A DNA stretch of 64,000 bases, taken from assembly GCF_039871875.1 (NCBI RefSeq), contig NZ_JBDPMD010000026.1, positions 1-64,000 on the forward strand, written 5' to 3'. Origin of the DNA: Sphaerisporangium sp039871875. GTDB lineage: Bacteria; Actinomycetota; Actinomycetes; Streptosporangiales; Streptosporangiaceae. Below the pieces are notes generated by a model. That model had not been told where the DNA came from. It saw only the letters and a list, made by a program, of their open reading frames with translations, and made no database searches. Below are positions 1 through 8,771 of this stretch, piece by piece. Every line of letters begins with the position of its first letter. Within the stretch, counting starts at the first letter, position 1. The translations under genes were made by a program, and so were the position numbers.

Positions 1-227
1 AATCCTGGCCAGAACCCGGCTCCGCCTCATCCCAGGCGACACACCCCACAAGAACCCACACCCGCACACACTCACCGCTTAACCTGCAGAAACAGGATCA
101 CGCAGAGATCAACTCATACACCACTCCGCTGGACGTGACCCCGTCCGGTCTGGTCTCCGGGTCCGGTCTCGGGGTCCGGTTGTGGGGGGCCGGTCGTTCG
201 TGTTCGGGCCGGCCAGTGACCAGGGGG

Positions 228-2327
228 TCAGTTGTTGGGGTTGGGGCCGTAGCGGGGGATCAGGCGGTTGGGGTCGCCTGTCAGTTCTGTCTGGGGGATC
301 TCGGCCAGTAGGCGGACCGGGGTGCCCTTGAAGTTGGTGGCGGTCACGCGGGCGGGGGACTTGGTCAGGTCGGTGATGATCAGGTGGGCGTCGTTGTACC
401 AGCCGATTATGGTGCGGCGGGTGGGGAGGGGGACGGTGGTGACGCGGCGGCCGGTGGTGGTGTCCCAGATGCAGGCGGTGGCGAAGACGTCGGGGCAGAA
501 GGTGGCGAAGAGCTTTCCGGCGGGGGAGAACGTGCTCTCGCGGTCTATCGGGTCGCCGGTGTCGGGGATGCTGCGCAGGACCTTGCCGGTCAGGTCGTAG
601 AAGCGCATGCCGGAGGTCCGGCCTTCTCTGTAGCGCTGGGCGACGCTCGTCTCGCCGGGGGCCCACATGAAGGAGTAGGCGGCGGCGCCGGGGGTGCGGA
701 GGGAGACCGGTCTCGCGGTGGCGGTGTCGCGGTCGACGACGACGAAGCCCACCGAGGTTCGCTGGTTGGTGGGGGAGACCTCGTAGGTCGTCAGCAGCAG
801 GCGCCGGCTGTCGGAGGACCAGTAGGGGCTGAAGTTCTGCAGGGGTTTGTCGGTCAGGCGGACCACGAACTCCCGCCCGGTCGAGCGCTCCACCAGGCGG
901 ACCTGGTCGTACGTCTGCGGCAGCGAGCCCTTCAGCCACGGCAGGACGGCCAGCCAGGTGCCGTCGGGGGACACCAGGGGCTCCTGGTAGGGGCCGGTGG
1001 ACTCGAACTCGCGCTGGGCGTCGCGGGCGAAGGACTTGGACTCACTCTCGCCCAGGTACATGAACGAGGTCATCCGCGTCCGGTCATCGGGGTTCTCGTG
1101 CAGGGTGGTCTTGGTGCCGGGCAGCCGGATCTCCTCGGTGGAGGCCGGGGGTGCGGCCGTCACCTCGGGGATGGGCGCAGGTGGCGAGGTGACGGGGGTG
1201 GTGGGCCTGGCGACGGGGCCGCTGGTGTCGCGGGGGATCAGCACATAAGCCAGGGCGGCGCAGACCAGGGCGAACGCGACGGCGGCCGCGATCCACAGGG
1301 GCCTGCGGGTCCGGGCCAGGCCCTCGGGCTCGGTGGTGAACGTGGCGGTGCCGGGGTCGGTGGACACCGGCCCGCCGGGACGCTGCCACGGGGACGCCGC
1401 CTGTCCCAAGGGTGCCCCGTGCGCCGGGGGCCCGGCGAGGGCGGTGGTGCGCTGGGGGGTGTCGGAGGCGGCGGCGGTGCCGGCGGAGAGCAGGTCGGCG
1501 CCGGCCGGGCGGCCCTGGGCGCCGAGCAGGCGCAGCAGGGCGTCGCGGGCCGTGGGGCGGGCGGCGGGGTTCTTGGAGAGGCAGTCGGCGATCAGGTCGC
1601 GCAGGTCCCCCTCCAGGTCGCCGAGGTCGGGCTCCCGGTGCAGGATGCGGTTGATCACGGCGGGCAGGGAGTCCATGCCGAACGGCGGGCGGCCCGTCGC
1701 CGCGAACACCATGGTGGAGCCCCAGGAGAACAGGTCGGCGGGCGGTTCCACCGGCGCCCCGTCGAGTTGCTCGGGCGCCATGTACGGCGGGGTGCCGATG
1801 GCCCCGGACCCGGTGGCGGAGGTGTCCATGGCGCGGGCGATGCCGAAGTCGATCACCCGGGGGCCGTCCCGGCTGAGCAGCACGTTGCTCGGCTTGAAGT
1901 CGCGGTGCACCACATCGGCCCGGTGGATCGCGGTGAGCGCGGTCATGGTGCCCACCGCGAGGCGCCGCAGCCGGGCCCCGCGCAGCGGCCCGTCCTGCTC
2001 GACGCTCTGCTGCAGCGTGGGGCCCTCGATGTACTCGCTGACGATGTACGGCCTTCCCTCGGCGGTCCCGCTCTCCACGACCTGGGCCGTGCAGAACGGT
2101 GCCACCCGCCGCAGGATCTCGGTCTCCCGCTGGAACCGCCCGGGGGCCTCGGGGTCCTCGGCGCCGGGGACCAGCCCGCGCCGCAGCACCTTGATCGCGA
2201 ACTGCTCGCCGGTGGGCGCGGTGCCGAGGTAGACCGACCCCTGGCCTCCCTCACCGACCCGTCCCACCAGCTCGTAGCCGCCGATGTCGCCGGGGTCGCC
2301 GGGCCGCAGGGGAGCGATTCTCGTCAC
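228..2327 (-). CDS. Membrane Ser/Thr protein kinase with C-terminal beta-propeller-like domain
   Basis: A 699-aa PASTA-less Hanks-type kinase. Residues about 15-270 form the kinase domain: glycine-rich loop GEGGQGSVY, the ATP-anchoring Lys46 in FAIKVL, a complete catalytic loop with Asp143, Lys145 and Asn148, and DFG at 160-162. A Pro/Thr-rich linker follows, then one transmembrane helix near residue 345 and about 300 extracytoplasmic residues with WD40/TolB-like repeats (motifs such as SPDGTWLAV and FSPAGKLFA). It starts at GTG only 7 nt after the stop of the paralogous kinase upstream, so the two are co-transcribed. By family knowledge it should autophosphorylate and signal from an outside ligand; the ligand is unknown. 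Unlike its neighbour it keeps all canonical catalytic residues. Confidence 0.9.
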   Translation of the reverse strand: MTRIAPLRPGDPGDIGGYELVGRVGEGGQGSVYLGTAPTGEQFAIKVLRRGLVPGAEDPEAPGRFQRETEILRRVAPFCTAQVVESGTAEGRPYIVSEYIEGPTLQQSVEQDGPLRGARLRRLAVGTMTALTAIHRADVVHRDFKPSNVLLSRDGPRVIDFGIARAMDTSATGSGAIGTPPYMAPEQLDGAPVEPPADLFSWGSTMVFAATGRPPFGMDSLPAVINRILHREPDLGDLEGDLRDLIADCLSKNPAARPTARDALLRLLGAQGRPAGADLLSAGTAAASDTPQRTTALAGPPAHGAPLGQAASPWQRPGGPVSTDPGTATFTTEPEGLARTRRPLWIAAAVAFALVCAALAYVLIPRDTSGPVARPTTPVTSPPAPIPEVTAAPPASTEEIRLPGTKTTLHENPDDRTRMTSFMYLGESESKSFARDAQREFESTGPYQEPLVSPDGTWLAVLPWLKGSLPQTYDQVRLVERSTGREFVVRLTDKPLQNFSPYWSSDSRRLLLTTYEVSPTNQRTSVGFVVVDRDTATARPVSLRTPGAAAYSFMWAPGETSVAQRYREGRTSGMRFYDLTGKVLRSIPDTGDPIDRESTFSPAGKLFATFCPDVFATACIWDTTTGRRVTTVPLPTRRTIIGWYNDAHLIITDLTKSPARVTATNFKGTPVRLLAEIPQTELTGDPNRLIPRYGPNPNN

Positions 2328-2334
2328 GGTCCCG

Positions 2335-4437
2335 CTACTTCGCCGCGAACCGGAGCTGGTGGGTGATGTCCTTCGCCTTCTTGTCGACCTCGACGAGGGT
2401 GCGCTGGATCTTCCCGTGGAAGTCGATCACCACGTACTTCTTGGTCTCCTTGCGCGGGTCGTAGACGATCAGATGGCCCTCGTCCCACCAGCCCTGCACC
2501 GACGCCTCGTCGCTGAACGAGGGGATGGTGGCCGTGCGGTTGCCGGACGCCAGGTTCCACACGCAGATGCCGGAGTCGGAGTTCTTGTCCGGGCAGTAGG
2601 TGTAGAACGAGGTGCCCGAGGGCGAGAAGAGGCCGGGCCCGGGGATCAGCCCCACCCATGGCATGGTCCGCCCGACCTTGCCGTCCAGGGTGCGGAACCG
2701 CAGGCCGAACCGTACCTTCCCCTTGCCCTCGTAGGCGCCGGCGACCGTGGTGCCGTCGGGGCTGAAGTCGAAGTTGCCGTAGCCGTCCCGCTCGTCGTCG
2801 GTCATCACGGCGGTCGCCTTGCGCGTCTGCACGTCCACCACGACGAACCCGGCCGGGTACTGGGTCTCCTTGTCCACGTCGAAGTTGTAGACGGTGAGCA
2901 GGTAGTGCCTGCTGTCGCGCGACCAGGTGCCCGACAGGCCGCGCAGCGGCTCCTTGAGGGTGTCCACGGAGAACTTCTCGCCGGTCGTGCGGTTGATGAA
3001 GCCGGCCGAGTCGTAATTGGACGCGGCGAACTTCAGCCACGGGTTGACCGCCACCCAGTTGCCGTCGGGTGAGACGGTCGGGTCGCCGAAGTCGGCGTTC
3101 CTGCCCACGACGGTGAAGGTGTCCTTGCCGAGGTCGCGCACGTACGACGCGTACTGCTTCTTGTCGTTGTCCTGGACGAAGTAGGACACAAGCCGCACCG
3201 GGTCGGACGGGTGCTCGTGCACGGTGATCGGCACGTCCGGTGTGGTGATCTTCTTGGTCGCCTTGGGGGGCGGGCTGGGCGACGCCTCGATGACCGATGC
3301 CGACGGCGCGGGCAGCGGCGTGGGCGGCGGCGCGGCCTGCGTGGTGGGCCGGGGCGCCGGGGCCGGCCGGCCGGTGAGGGCGTAGACCGTGCCGCCGGAC
3401 ACCACCGCGATGGCGACGGCGGCGGCGGTGAGCATCAGGCCGCGGCGGCGTCCCGCGGCCGGCCGGGACGGCGGGGGCAGGAAGTCGACCCGGCTCGCGG
3501 GGTCGGGCGGCGGCGGGGTCCCGAGGGCGGCGGGTGCCTGCGGGGCGCCGAGGGCGGCGGGCGGCGGGGGAGCCGCCGAGGGGTCCGCCGGGGGACGGGC
3601 GGGTTCGGCGGCGGGTGCCTCCAGCGTGGCGAGGATCTGGGAGTGGCCGACCAGCCGCAGCAGGGCCTCGCTGGCGCTGGGACGCCGGGTGGGGTCCTTG
3701 GCCAGGCAGCCGGCGACGAGGTTGAGCAGGTCGTCGTCCAGCACGCTGAGGTCGGGCTCGTCGCGCAGCACCCGGTTGATGGTCGCCGACATCGAGCCCG
3801 CGTCGAACGGCGCCCGCCCGGACGCGGCGAACAGCATGGTGGCGCCCCAGGCGAACATGTCCGCCGCGGGCCCGATCGGCGCGCCTTCGAGCTGCTCGGG
3901 TGTGAGGTACGCGGGGGTGCCCACCGAGCGTGTGGTGCTCTCCATCCCCGCGTCGAGCGCCTGCGCGATGCCGAAGTCGATGACGCGGGGGCCGTCCGGT
4001 CCGAGCAGCACGCTGGTGGGGCTGAACTCGCGGTGCACGACGCCGGCTTGGTGGATGGCGACGAGCGCGGTCATGGTGCCGATGGCGAGGCGGTGCAGCG
4101 CGGGCCCGCGCAGCGGCCCGTCCGTCTCGACGGCCGCCTGAAGCGTGGGTCCGTCGATGTACTCGCTGACCACGTACGGCCGCCCGCCTGACTGCCCGGT
4201 CTCCAGGACCTGCGCGGTGCAGAACGCCGAGACCTGCCGGAGTTCCTCGATCTTGGCGAGGAAGCCTTCGGCGCCGTGGGTGTCCTCGTGCAGGAGCTTG
4301 ATCGCGACGTGGTCGCTCGACGACGGGCCTTTCGCCAGGTAGACGATGCTTCTCGCACCTTCACCGATCCTGCCGACGATGTGATATGCACCCAGCTCGG
4401 AGGGATCGTCCGATTGCAGGGGCAAGACCTGCGGCAT
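2335..4437 (-). CDS. Membrane kinase-like protein with degenerate catalytic loop (probable pseudokinase)
   Basis: This 700-aa paralogue has the same plan as the kinase gene that follows it: a kinase fold at about 15-275, a Pro/Ala-rich linker, a transmembrane helix near 335-352 and a C-terminal beta-propeller-like region. The Gly loop, Lys47 and DFG (154-156) are present. The catalytic loop, however, reads HREFSPTS at 135-142, so the catalytic Asp is Glu137, the loop Lys is Ser139 and the Mg-binding Asn is Ser142. Loss of all three predicts weak or no phosphotransfer, and a scaffold or allosteric-partner role is inferred. The ATG start has a strong AAGGAG site. It is the first gene of a two-gene operon. 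Confidence 0.88.
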   Translation of the reverse strand: MPQVLPLQSDDPSELGAYHIVGRIGEGARSIVYLAKGPSSSDHVAIKLLHEDTHGAEGFLAKIEELRQVSAFCTAQVLETGQSGGRPYVVSEYIDGPTLQAAVETDGPLRGPALHRLAIGTMTALVAIHQAGVVHREFSPTSVLLGPDGPRVIDFGIAQALDAGMESTTRSVGTPAYLTPEQLEGAPIGPAADMFAWGATMLFAASGRAPFDAGSMSATINRVLRDEPDLSVLDDDLLNLVAGCLAKDPTRRPSASEALLRLVGHSQILATLEAPAAEPARPPADPSAAPPPPAALGAPQAPAALGTPPPPDPASRVDFLPPPSRPAAGRRRGLMLTAAAVAIAVVSGGTVYALTGRPAPAPRPTTQAAPPPTPLPAPSASVIEASPSPPPKATKKITTPDVPITVHEHPSDPVRLVSYFVQDNDKKQYASYVRDLGKDTFTVVGRNADFGDPTVSPDGNWVAVNPWLKFAASNYDSAGFINRTTGEKFSVDTLKEPLRGLSGTWSRDSRHYLLTVYNFDVDKETQYPAGFVVVDVQTRKATAVMTDDERDGYGNFDFSPDGTTVAGAYEGKGKVRFGLRFRTLDGKVGRTMPWVGLIPGPGLFSPSGTSFYTYCPDKNSDSGICVWNLASGNRTATIPSFSDEASVQGWWDEGHLIVYDPRKETKKYVVIDFHGKIQRTLVEVDKKAKDITHQLRFAAK

Positions 4438-4560
4438 ATCGGGATTCTCCTTAAAAAGTAGGTCCCTAGATCATCAATTATGCGTACCGAAGCACATGCC
4501 CGGCAGCCTCTTACCGCTTTTCGTGGGTAGCTGAGTGGTTAGAGGACTAAGGGGGCGAAC

Positions 4561-4809
4561 ATGGCAAGATGCGAAGTATGTGGAAATGATTATGATATGA
4601 GCTTCGAAGTCCATGCGAGGGGCGGTGTGCACACGTTCGACAGCTTCGAGTGCGCGATCCAGCGCATGGCGCCGGCCTGCGAGCACTGCGGCTGCCGGAT
4701 CATCGGGCACGGCGTGGAGGCGAACGGCCACTGGTACTGCTGCGCGCACTGTGCCCGGTCGCAGGGGATCACCGAGATCGTGGACCGGGTCGGCGCCGGC
4801 GTGCGCTGA
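4561..4809 (+). CDS. Small Cys-rich putative metal-binding protein
   Basis: An 82-aa protein with nine cysteines and several histidines. There is an N-terminal CxxC pair at residues 4 and 7, then a CEHCGC cluster and a CCAHC cluster, consistent with a treble-clef/zinc-ribbon or metallothionein-like fold. No signal peptide is visible, so it is probably cytoplasmic. It is divergent from the kinase operon, with 123 bp between the start codons, and ends only 3 nt before the convergent transporter operon. The ATG start follows a GGGGGCGAAC stretch. I do not recognise a named family. Metal binding is inferred from the Cys pattern alone. Confidence 0.65.
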   Translation: MARCEVCGNDYDMSFEVHARGGVHTFDSFECAIQRMAPACEHCGCRIIGHGVEANGHWYCCAHCARSQGITEIVDRVGAGVR

Positions 4810-4812
4810 GCG

Positions 4813-5733
4813 TCACCCCTTCACGGCGCCGATGATGACGCCCTTGGTGAAGTGGCGCTGCACGAACGGGTAGACGAACAGCACCGGGATCAGCGCCAGC
4901 ACCACGATCGCCATCTGGATGGCCAGGCTGGGCGGCAGCGGCTCGCCGGCGATGGTGTCACTGGTCTGGCCGACCACCAGCGACTGGCCCTGCAGCACGT
5001 ACTGCCGCAGCACCACCTGCAGCGGCCACTTGGCGTTGTCGTTGAGGTACAGGACCGCGTTGAAGAACGAGTTCCAGTACCCGACGGCGTAGAACATGCC
5101 GATCACCGCGACGACGCCCTTGGAGATGGGCAGCACGATCCGCCCGAGGATGCGGAACTCCCCGGCGCCGTCGATGCGGGCGCTGTCGATGATCTCGCCG
5201 GGGATGTTCATGAAGAACGCCCGCATCACCACGAGGTTGAACGCCGCCACCGCCGACGGCAGGATCAGCGCCCAGTAGCTGTCGATCAGCCCGAGCGAGC
5301 TGACCAGCAGGTAGTTCGGGATCATGCCGGGCCCGAACAGGTAGGTCGCGAGGATGGTGAACAGCAGTGGCCGGTGCAGCAGCGACCCCGGCCGCGACAG
5401 GCCGTACGCCGCGAGCACCGTCACCGACAGGCTGATGGCCGTGCCCGCGCCCGTGACGGCGAGGCTGACCACCACCGCGCGGGTCACCACACCGCCGGAG
5501 AACAGCTCCCGGTAGGCGCCGAGCGTCAGCTCCCCCGGCACGGTGACGAGGCCGCCCGCCCGGGTCACCGCCTCCTGCGGGGACAGGCTGGTCAGCACCA
5601 CCATGTAGATCGGGAACAGCACGCTCGCCACGATCAGCGTGAGGATCACGCCCTTGACCAGCCGTCCCGCCACGCTCGGCCGCTCGTCCCACAGGGGCCG
5701 GGCCGTCGAAATCGCCATGCCGTCCGCTCTCAT
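4813..5733 (-). CDS. Carbohydrate ABC transporter permease (YtcP/AraQ type)
   Basis: A 306-aa inner-membrane subunit of a CUT1-like sugar importer with about six transmembrane helices. The conserved cytoplasmic EAA-type loop lies near INIPGEIIDSARIDGAG-like residues about two thirds along. It starts with ATG at 5733, and this overlaps the TGA of the upstream permease (ATGA), so translation is coupled. It pairs with that permease and the lipoprotein as an oligosaccharide importer. No ATPase is encoded here, so a shared MsiK-type ATPase elsewhere must be used; that is usual for actinobacterial CUT1 systems. The substrate is inferred from the neighbouring GH3 and esterase to be a plant-cell-wall oligosaccharide. 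Confidence 0.9.
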   Translation of the reverse strand: MRADGMAISTARPLWDERPSVAGRLVKGVILTLIVASVLFPIYMVVLTSLSPQEAVTRAGGLVTVPGELTLGAYRELFSGGVVTRAVVVSLAVTGAGTAISLSVTVLAAYGLSRPGSLLHRPLLFTILATYLFGPGMIPNYLLVSSLGLIDSYWALILPSAVAAFNLVVMRAFFMNIPGEIIDSARIDGAGEFRILGRIVLPISKGVVAVIGMFYAVGYWNSFFNAVLYLNDNAKWPLQVVLRQYVLQGQSLVVGQTSDTIAGEPLPPSLAIQMAIVVLALIPVLFVYPFVQRHFTKGVIIGAVKG

Positions 5734-6785
5734 GTCCGCTTGTAGATGCCCTGCTCGCCGAACCGGTGGGCCACCTTGTTGGCGACCAGGATCAGCGCCA
5801 GCCCGACCAGGCCCTTGACCATGCCCGCCGCCGCGCCGTAACTCCACTCGCCGGTGGTGAGCGTGCGCCAGTACACGAAGGTGTCCAGCACCTCGGCGGC
5901 GTCGCGTCCTACGGCGTCCCGCTGGATGAAGAACTGCTCGAAGCCGACGTTGAGCGCGTCGCCGAGCCGCAGGATCAGCAGCAGGATCACCACCGGGCGC
6001 AGGCCGGGCAGCGTGATGTGCCACATGCGCCGCCACCGCCCCGCGCCGTCCACCGCCGCCGCCTCGTACAGGTTGCGGTCGATGGCGGCCAGCGCGGCGA
6101 GGAAGATGATGGTGCCCCACCCGGCGTCCTTCCAGACCGTCTCGCCGGTGACGAGCAGCAGGAAGGTGTCGGGGTTCGTCATCAGGTCGATGCCCTCGTG
6201 GCCGTGCTCGCGCAGGATCTGCGAGACCAGACCGGCGCCGCCCAGCATCTGCTGGAACAGCGTGACCACCAGCACCCACGAGAAGAAGTGCGGCATGTAC
6301 ACGACGCTCTGCACCAGCAGCCGCACCTTGGGCCGCACCACGCTGTCCAGCAGGATCGCGAGGGCGATCGGCACCGGGAAGTAGAAGACCAGTTGGAACG
6401 TCGTGATGCCGAGCGTGTTGAGCGTCGCGTCCCAGAAGCTCTGGTCCAGCAGCAGCCACTGGAAGTTGGCGAACCCGACCCACGGGCTGTCGGCGAACCC
6501 GACGTACGGCGAGTAGTCCTGGAACGCGATGACGTTGCCGAGCAGGGGCACGTAGTGGAAGAGCAGCAGCAACCCGACGGCCGGGGCGGTCATCAGCAGC
6601 AGCGGCCAGTCGCGCCGCAGCCGGGCCCGCAGCGGGTGCGGGGCCGACTCTTTGCCGGTCATCCGGGATTTTCCGCCGTAGCGGCTTGCCTTGGCACCCC
6701 TGTTCCGGACAGAGTTAAGGGTGCCGGTTCCGGCGGGTGAGGTCAGGTCACCCGCCGGGCCGGTCTTCGTCGTCTCCTGGGTCAC
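5730..6785 (-). CDS. Sugar ABC transporter permease (LplB type)
   Basis: A 351-aa permease of the LplB/YteP family with six predicted transmembrane helices, the first near residue 65 (LLLMTAPAVGLLLLF). The EAA loop includes EAAAVDGAGRWRRMW. The first possible start is GTG at 6785, giving an unusually long hydrophilic N-terminus. An ATG at 6662 preceded by GGCGGAAAA would give a 310-aa protein closer to the family norm, and may be the real start. It lies 36 nt downstream of the solute-binding lipoprotein gene and overlaps the next permease by 4 nt. Together the three genes form an importer for oligosaccharides. Confidence 0.88.
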   Translation of the reverse strand: MTQETTKTGPAGDLTSPAGTGTLNSVRNRGAKASRYGGKSRMTGKESAPHPLRARLRRDWPLLLMTAPAVGLLLLFHYVPLLGNVIAFQDYSPYVGFADSPWVGFANFQWLLLDQSFWDATLNTLGITTFQLVFYFPVPIALAILLDSVVRPKVRLLVQSVVYMPHFFSWVLVVTLFQQMLGGAGLVSQILREHGHEGIDLMTNPDTFLLLVTGETVWKDAGWGTIIFLAALAAIDRNLYEAAAVDGAGRWRRMWHITLPGLRPVVILLLILRLGDALNVGFEQFFIQRDAVGRDAAEVLDTFVYWRTLTTGEWSYGAAAGMVKGLVGLALILVANKVAHRFGEQGIYKRT

Positions 6786-6821
6786 ACGGGCCGCCCGTGC
6801 CGCCGCGCCCCACGGCCGCCT

Positions 6822-8528
6822 CTACGCACGGCCGTTGTCCCGCAGGACCTTCATGTAGAAGTCCCTCGCCTCGTCGCCGCCGTCCCGCCGCCACTCCTCG
6901 ACGATCTTCTTGATGTCGCTCAGCGGCCGGCGTCCGCGCATGACGTCGGTGAACTTGTCCTCGGTGGGGATCTGCAGCCCCGACATCTTGGACGGCCGCT
7001 GGTGGCGTATGCCGTCCAGTGGCGTCTTCTCGATGTACTTGAAGTTCTCGTTCTGCCAGGTGACGCTGTCGCGCACCGCGTCGGGGTAGGCGACGAACTC
7101 GGCCACGATCGGCCGCCCGCCGAGGAAGACGTACGACGGGGCGATCTCCTTGCGCCCGAGGTCGGTGGGCTGCGGCACCCCCGACTGGTCGCGCTCGAAG
7201 TGCTTGCCCTCCACGCCGTAGGTGGCGAGCTCGTACTCCTTGGTGCCGAACGGCGCGGCGCACCAGTTCAGGATGCCGAGGATCTCCTTCATCTTCTCCG
7301 CGCCGAGGCCCTTCTTGACGAAGGTGAAGATGCCCGCCGGGTTGTTGTGGTACATGATCGGCGTGCCGCCGTCGTGCGCGAACAGCGGCAGGGCGCCGAT
7401 CGCGAAGTCGGGGTTCTTGCCGCGGTGCTGCTGGAGCAGTTCCTTCCACGCCCCGAGGCCGTCGCGGTACACGAGTAACTGGCCGGAGGCGAACAGGTCC
7501 TTCTCGCTGGTGCCCTTGCTGCTGGTGACGTTCGGGTGGATCAGTTTGGCTTCGAACAGCCGCCGCATGAACGCGATGCACTGCTCCCACTCGGGCGTCT
7601 CGTACTTGAACTCCAGCTTCCCGTTCTGGTAGCGCCACTCCTGGGGCACCCGGAAGACCGGCCACAACATCTCGTGGATGTCGCCGAACGCCCAGCGCCG
7701 CGCCTTCGGGTCGGTGATCGCCTTGCCCAGTTCGAACAGTTCGTCGGCGCTCTTCGGCAGGGCCCAGCCGGGGTTCTTCGCGAACAGGTCCTTGCGGTAC
7801 AGCAGGGCGAAGGGATAGGGCTCGGTGGGGAACGGCACCGCCATCAGCTTGCCGTTGAACACCGCGAACTCCCACGACGGCGTCGGCAGGTTGGCGAGCA
7901 TCGGGTACGCCTTGACCTTGTCGCCCTGCAGGTACGGCGTGAGATCCTCGAACGCCTTGTCGACGGCCAGGTTGAAGTCGGCCATCTTCTCGATCTCCCA
8001 CTGCGGGACCACCATCAGCTCCGGGATGTCCCCGGCCGCGAGCCGCGCGGTGGCCTTGTCGCCGTAGGTGATGCCGTCGGCGATCTGGAACTGGATGGTG
8101 GCGCCGATGTCGGCGTTGCACGCCTGGAAGTAGGAGTTGTCCGCCAGCCCGGGGGGCGGCGGCCCCCACAGCGGCGTCATGGCGGTGTACCGGCCGCCCG
8201 TGCCCGCGGCGGTCACCGCGTCGGTGGCACTGGCGGGGTACTTCAGGTAGCCGCCGCCGATGCCGGGCACGCCGGGCAGCGTGGAGACGGTGCCGGGCAC
8301 GTCGGGGGCGACGCCGGGGTAGGGCACGTACGCCGGGGTCAGGCTCCTGAGCTTGTCGGCGGCGGCCGCGGTGGCGCCGCTGCCACCGCCGGGGCGGCGG
8401 GTGGCGGGAGTCGAGCAGGCCGTGAGGCCGCCGCCTGCGATGGCGGCGGCACCGAGGCCGGCGAGGCCGAGGAAGCCCCGGCGGGTGGTACGGAGGTGCG
8501 CGGGGCCGCTATGCGGGGGGTGTTCCAC
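6822..8528 (-). CDS. Extracellular solute-binding lipoprotein (LplA type)
   Basis: A 568-aa substrate-binding protein of the large LplA-like class that feeds the two downstream permeases. The N-terminus has a twin-arginine motif (RRGFL at 16-20), a hydrophobic stretch and a lipobox ending GLTAC with Cys38, so it is predicted to be Tat-exported and lipid-anchored outside the membrane. GTG start at 8528 follows an AAGGGGAAG ribosome site. Binding-protein motifs such as the WYxDG-like YRDGLGAWKELL segment are visible in the second half. The promoter region is shared with the divergent ROK regulator and carries a XylR/ROK-like operator. A xylan-derived or similar oligosaccharide ligand is inferred, not shown. 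Confidence 0.9.
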   Translation of the reverse strand: MEHPPHSGPAHLRTTRRGFLGLAGLGAAAIAGGGLTACSTPATRRPGGGSGATAAAADKLRSLTPAYVPYPGVAPDVPGTVSTLPGVPGIGGGYLKYPASATDAVTAAGTGGRYTAMTPLWGPPPPGLADNSYFQACNADIGATIQFQIADGITYGDKATARLAAGDIPELMVVPQWEIEKMADFNLAVDKAFEDLTPYLQGDKVKAYPMLANLPTPSWEFAVFNGKLMAVPFPTEPYPFALLYRKDLFAKNPGWALPKSADELFELGKAITDPKARRWAFGDIHEMLWPVFRVPQEWRYQNGKLEFKYETPEWEQCIAFMRRLFEAKLIHPNVTSSKGTSEKDLFASGQLLVYRDGLGAWKELLQQHRGKNPDFAIGALPLFAHDGGTPIMYHNNPAGIFTFVKKGLGAEKMKEILGILNWCAAPFGTKEYELATYGVEGKHFERDQSGVPQPTDLGRKEIAPSYVFLGGRPIVAEFVAYPDAVRDSVTWQNENFKYIEKTPLDGIRHQRPSKMSGLQIPTEDKFTDVMRGRRPLSDIKKIVEEWRRDGGDEARDFYMKVLRDNGRA

Positions 8529-8591
8529 GACACTTCCCCTTTCGGTTTCAGGTCAGGTGTCTCGTCAGGGGTGTCGGCCCGGGCGGGCTAC

Positions 8592-8629
8592 GAGGTAGAG
8601 TTAGTTCGTCTTATGACCAAACAAATTAG
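8592..8629 (-). promoter_or_regulatory. Promoter overlapped by a ROK/XylR-like operator
   Basis: On the minus strand a TTGGTC box (8620-8615) and a TACCTC box (8597-8592) are separated by exactly 17 nt, facing the lipoprotein gene. The AT-rich element 8601-8629, unusual in this GC-rich window, is an imperfect inverted repeat: TTAGTTCGTC and GACCAAACAA arms around TTAT, with 7 of 10 positions matching. One arm reads TTTGTTTGG, as remembered for Bacillus XylR operators. A repressor bound here would cover the promoter. The divergent ROK gene is the obvious candidate. Confidence 0.55.
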
Positions 8630-8771
8630 ACCAGCGTGACGTGCGCCACAAGGGACGGCGGCCCGGCCGGCCGAAAGCGGCGCCGGGGAGCGCGCCGGGT
8701 TGAGGCATGACCCACCGCTCGATGATGAGGCATGATGAGCCCACCGGGGCACAGCGGGAACGGGGCTGATT

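Noticed and set aside
4523..4560. tRNA-like string GGTAGCTGAGTGGTTAGAG before the Cys-rich gene
   Set aside because: It resembles a tRNA D-arm, but the D-stem does not pair, and there is no anticodon stem or GTTCGA T-loop downstream.
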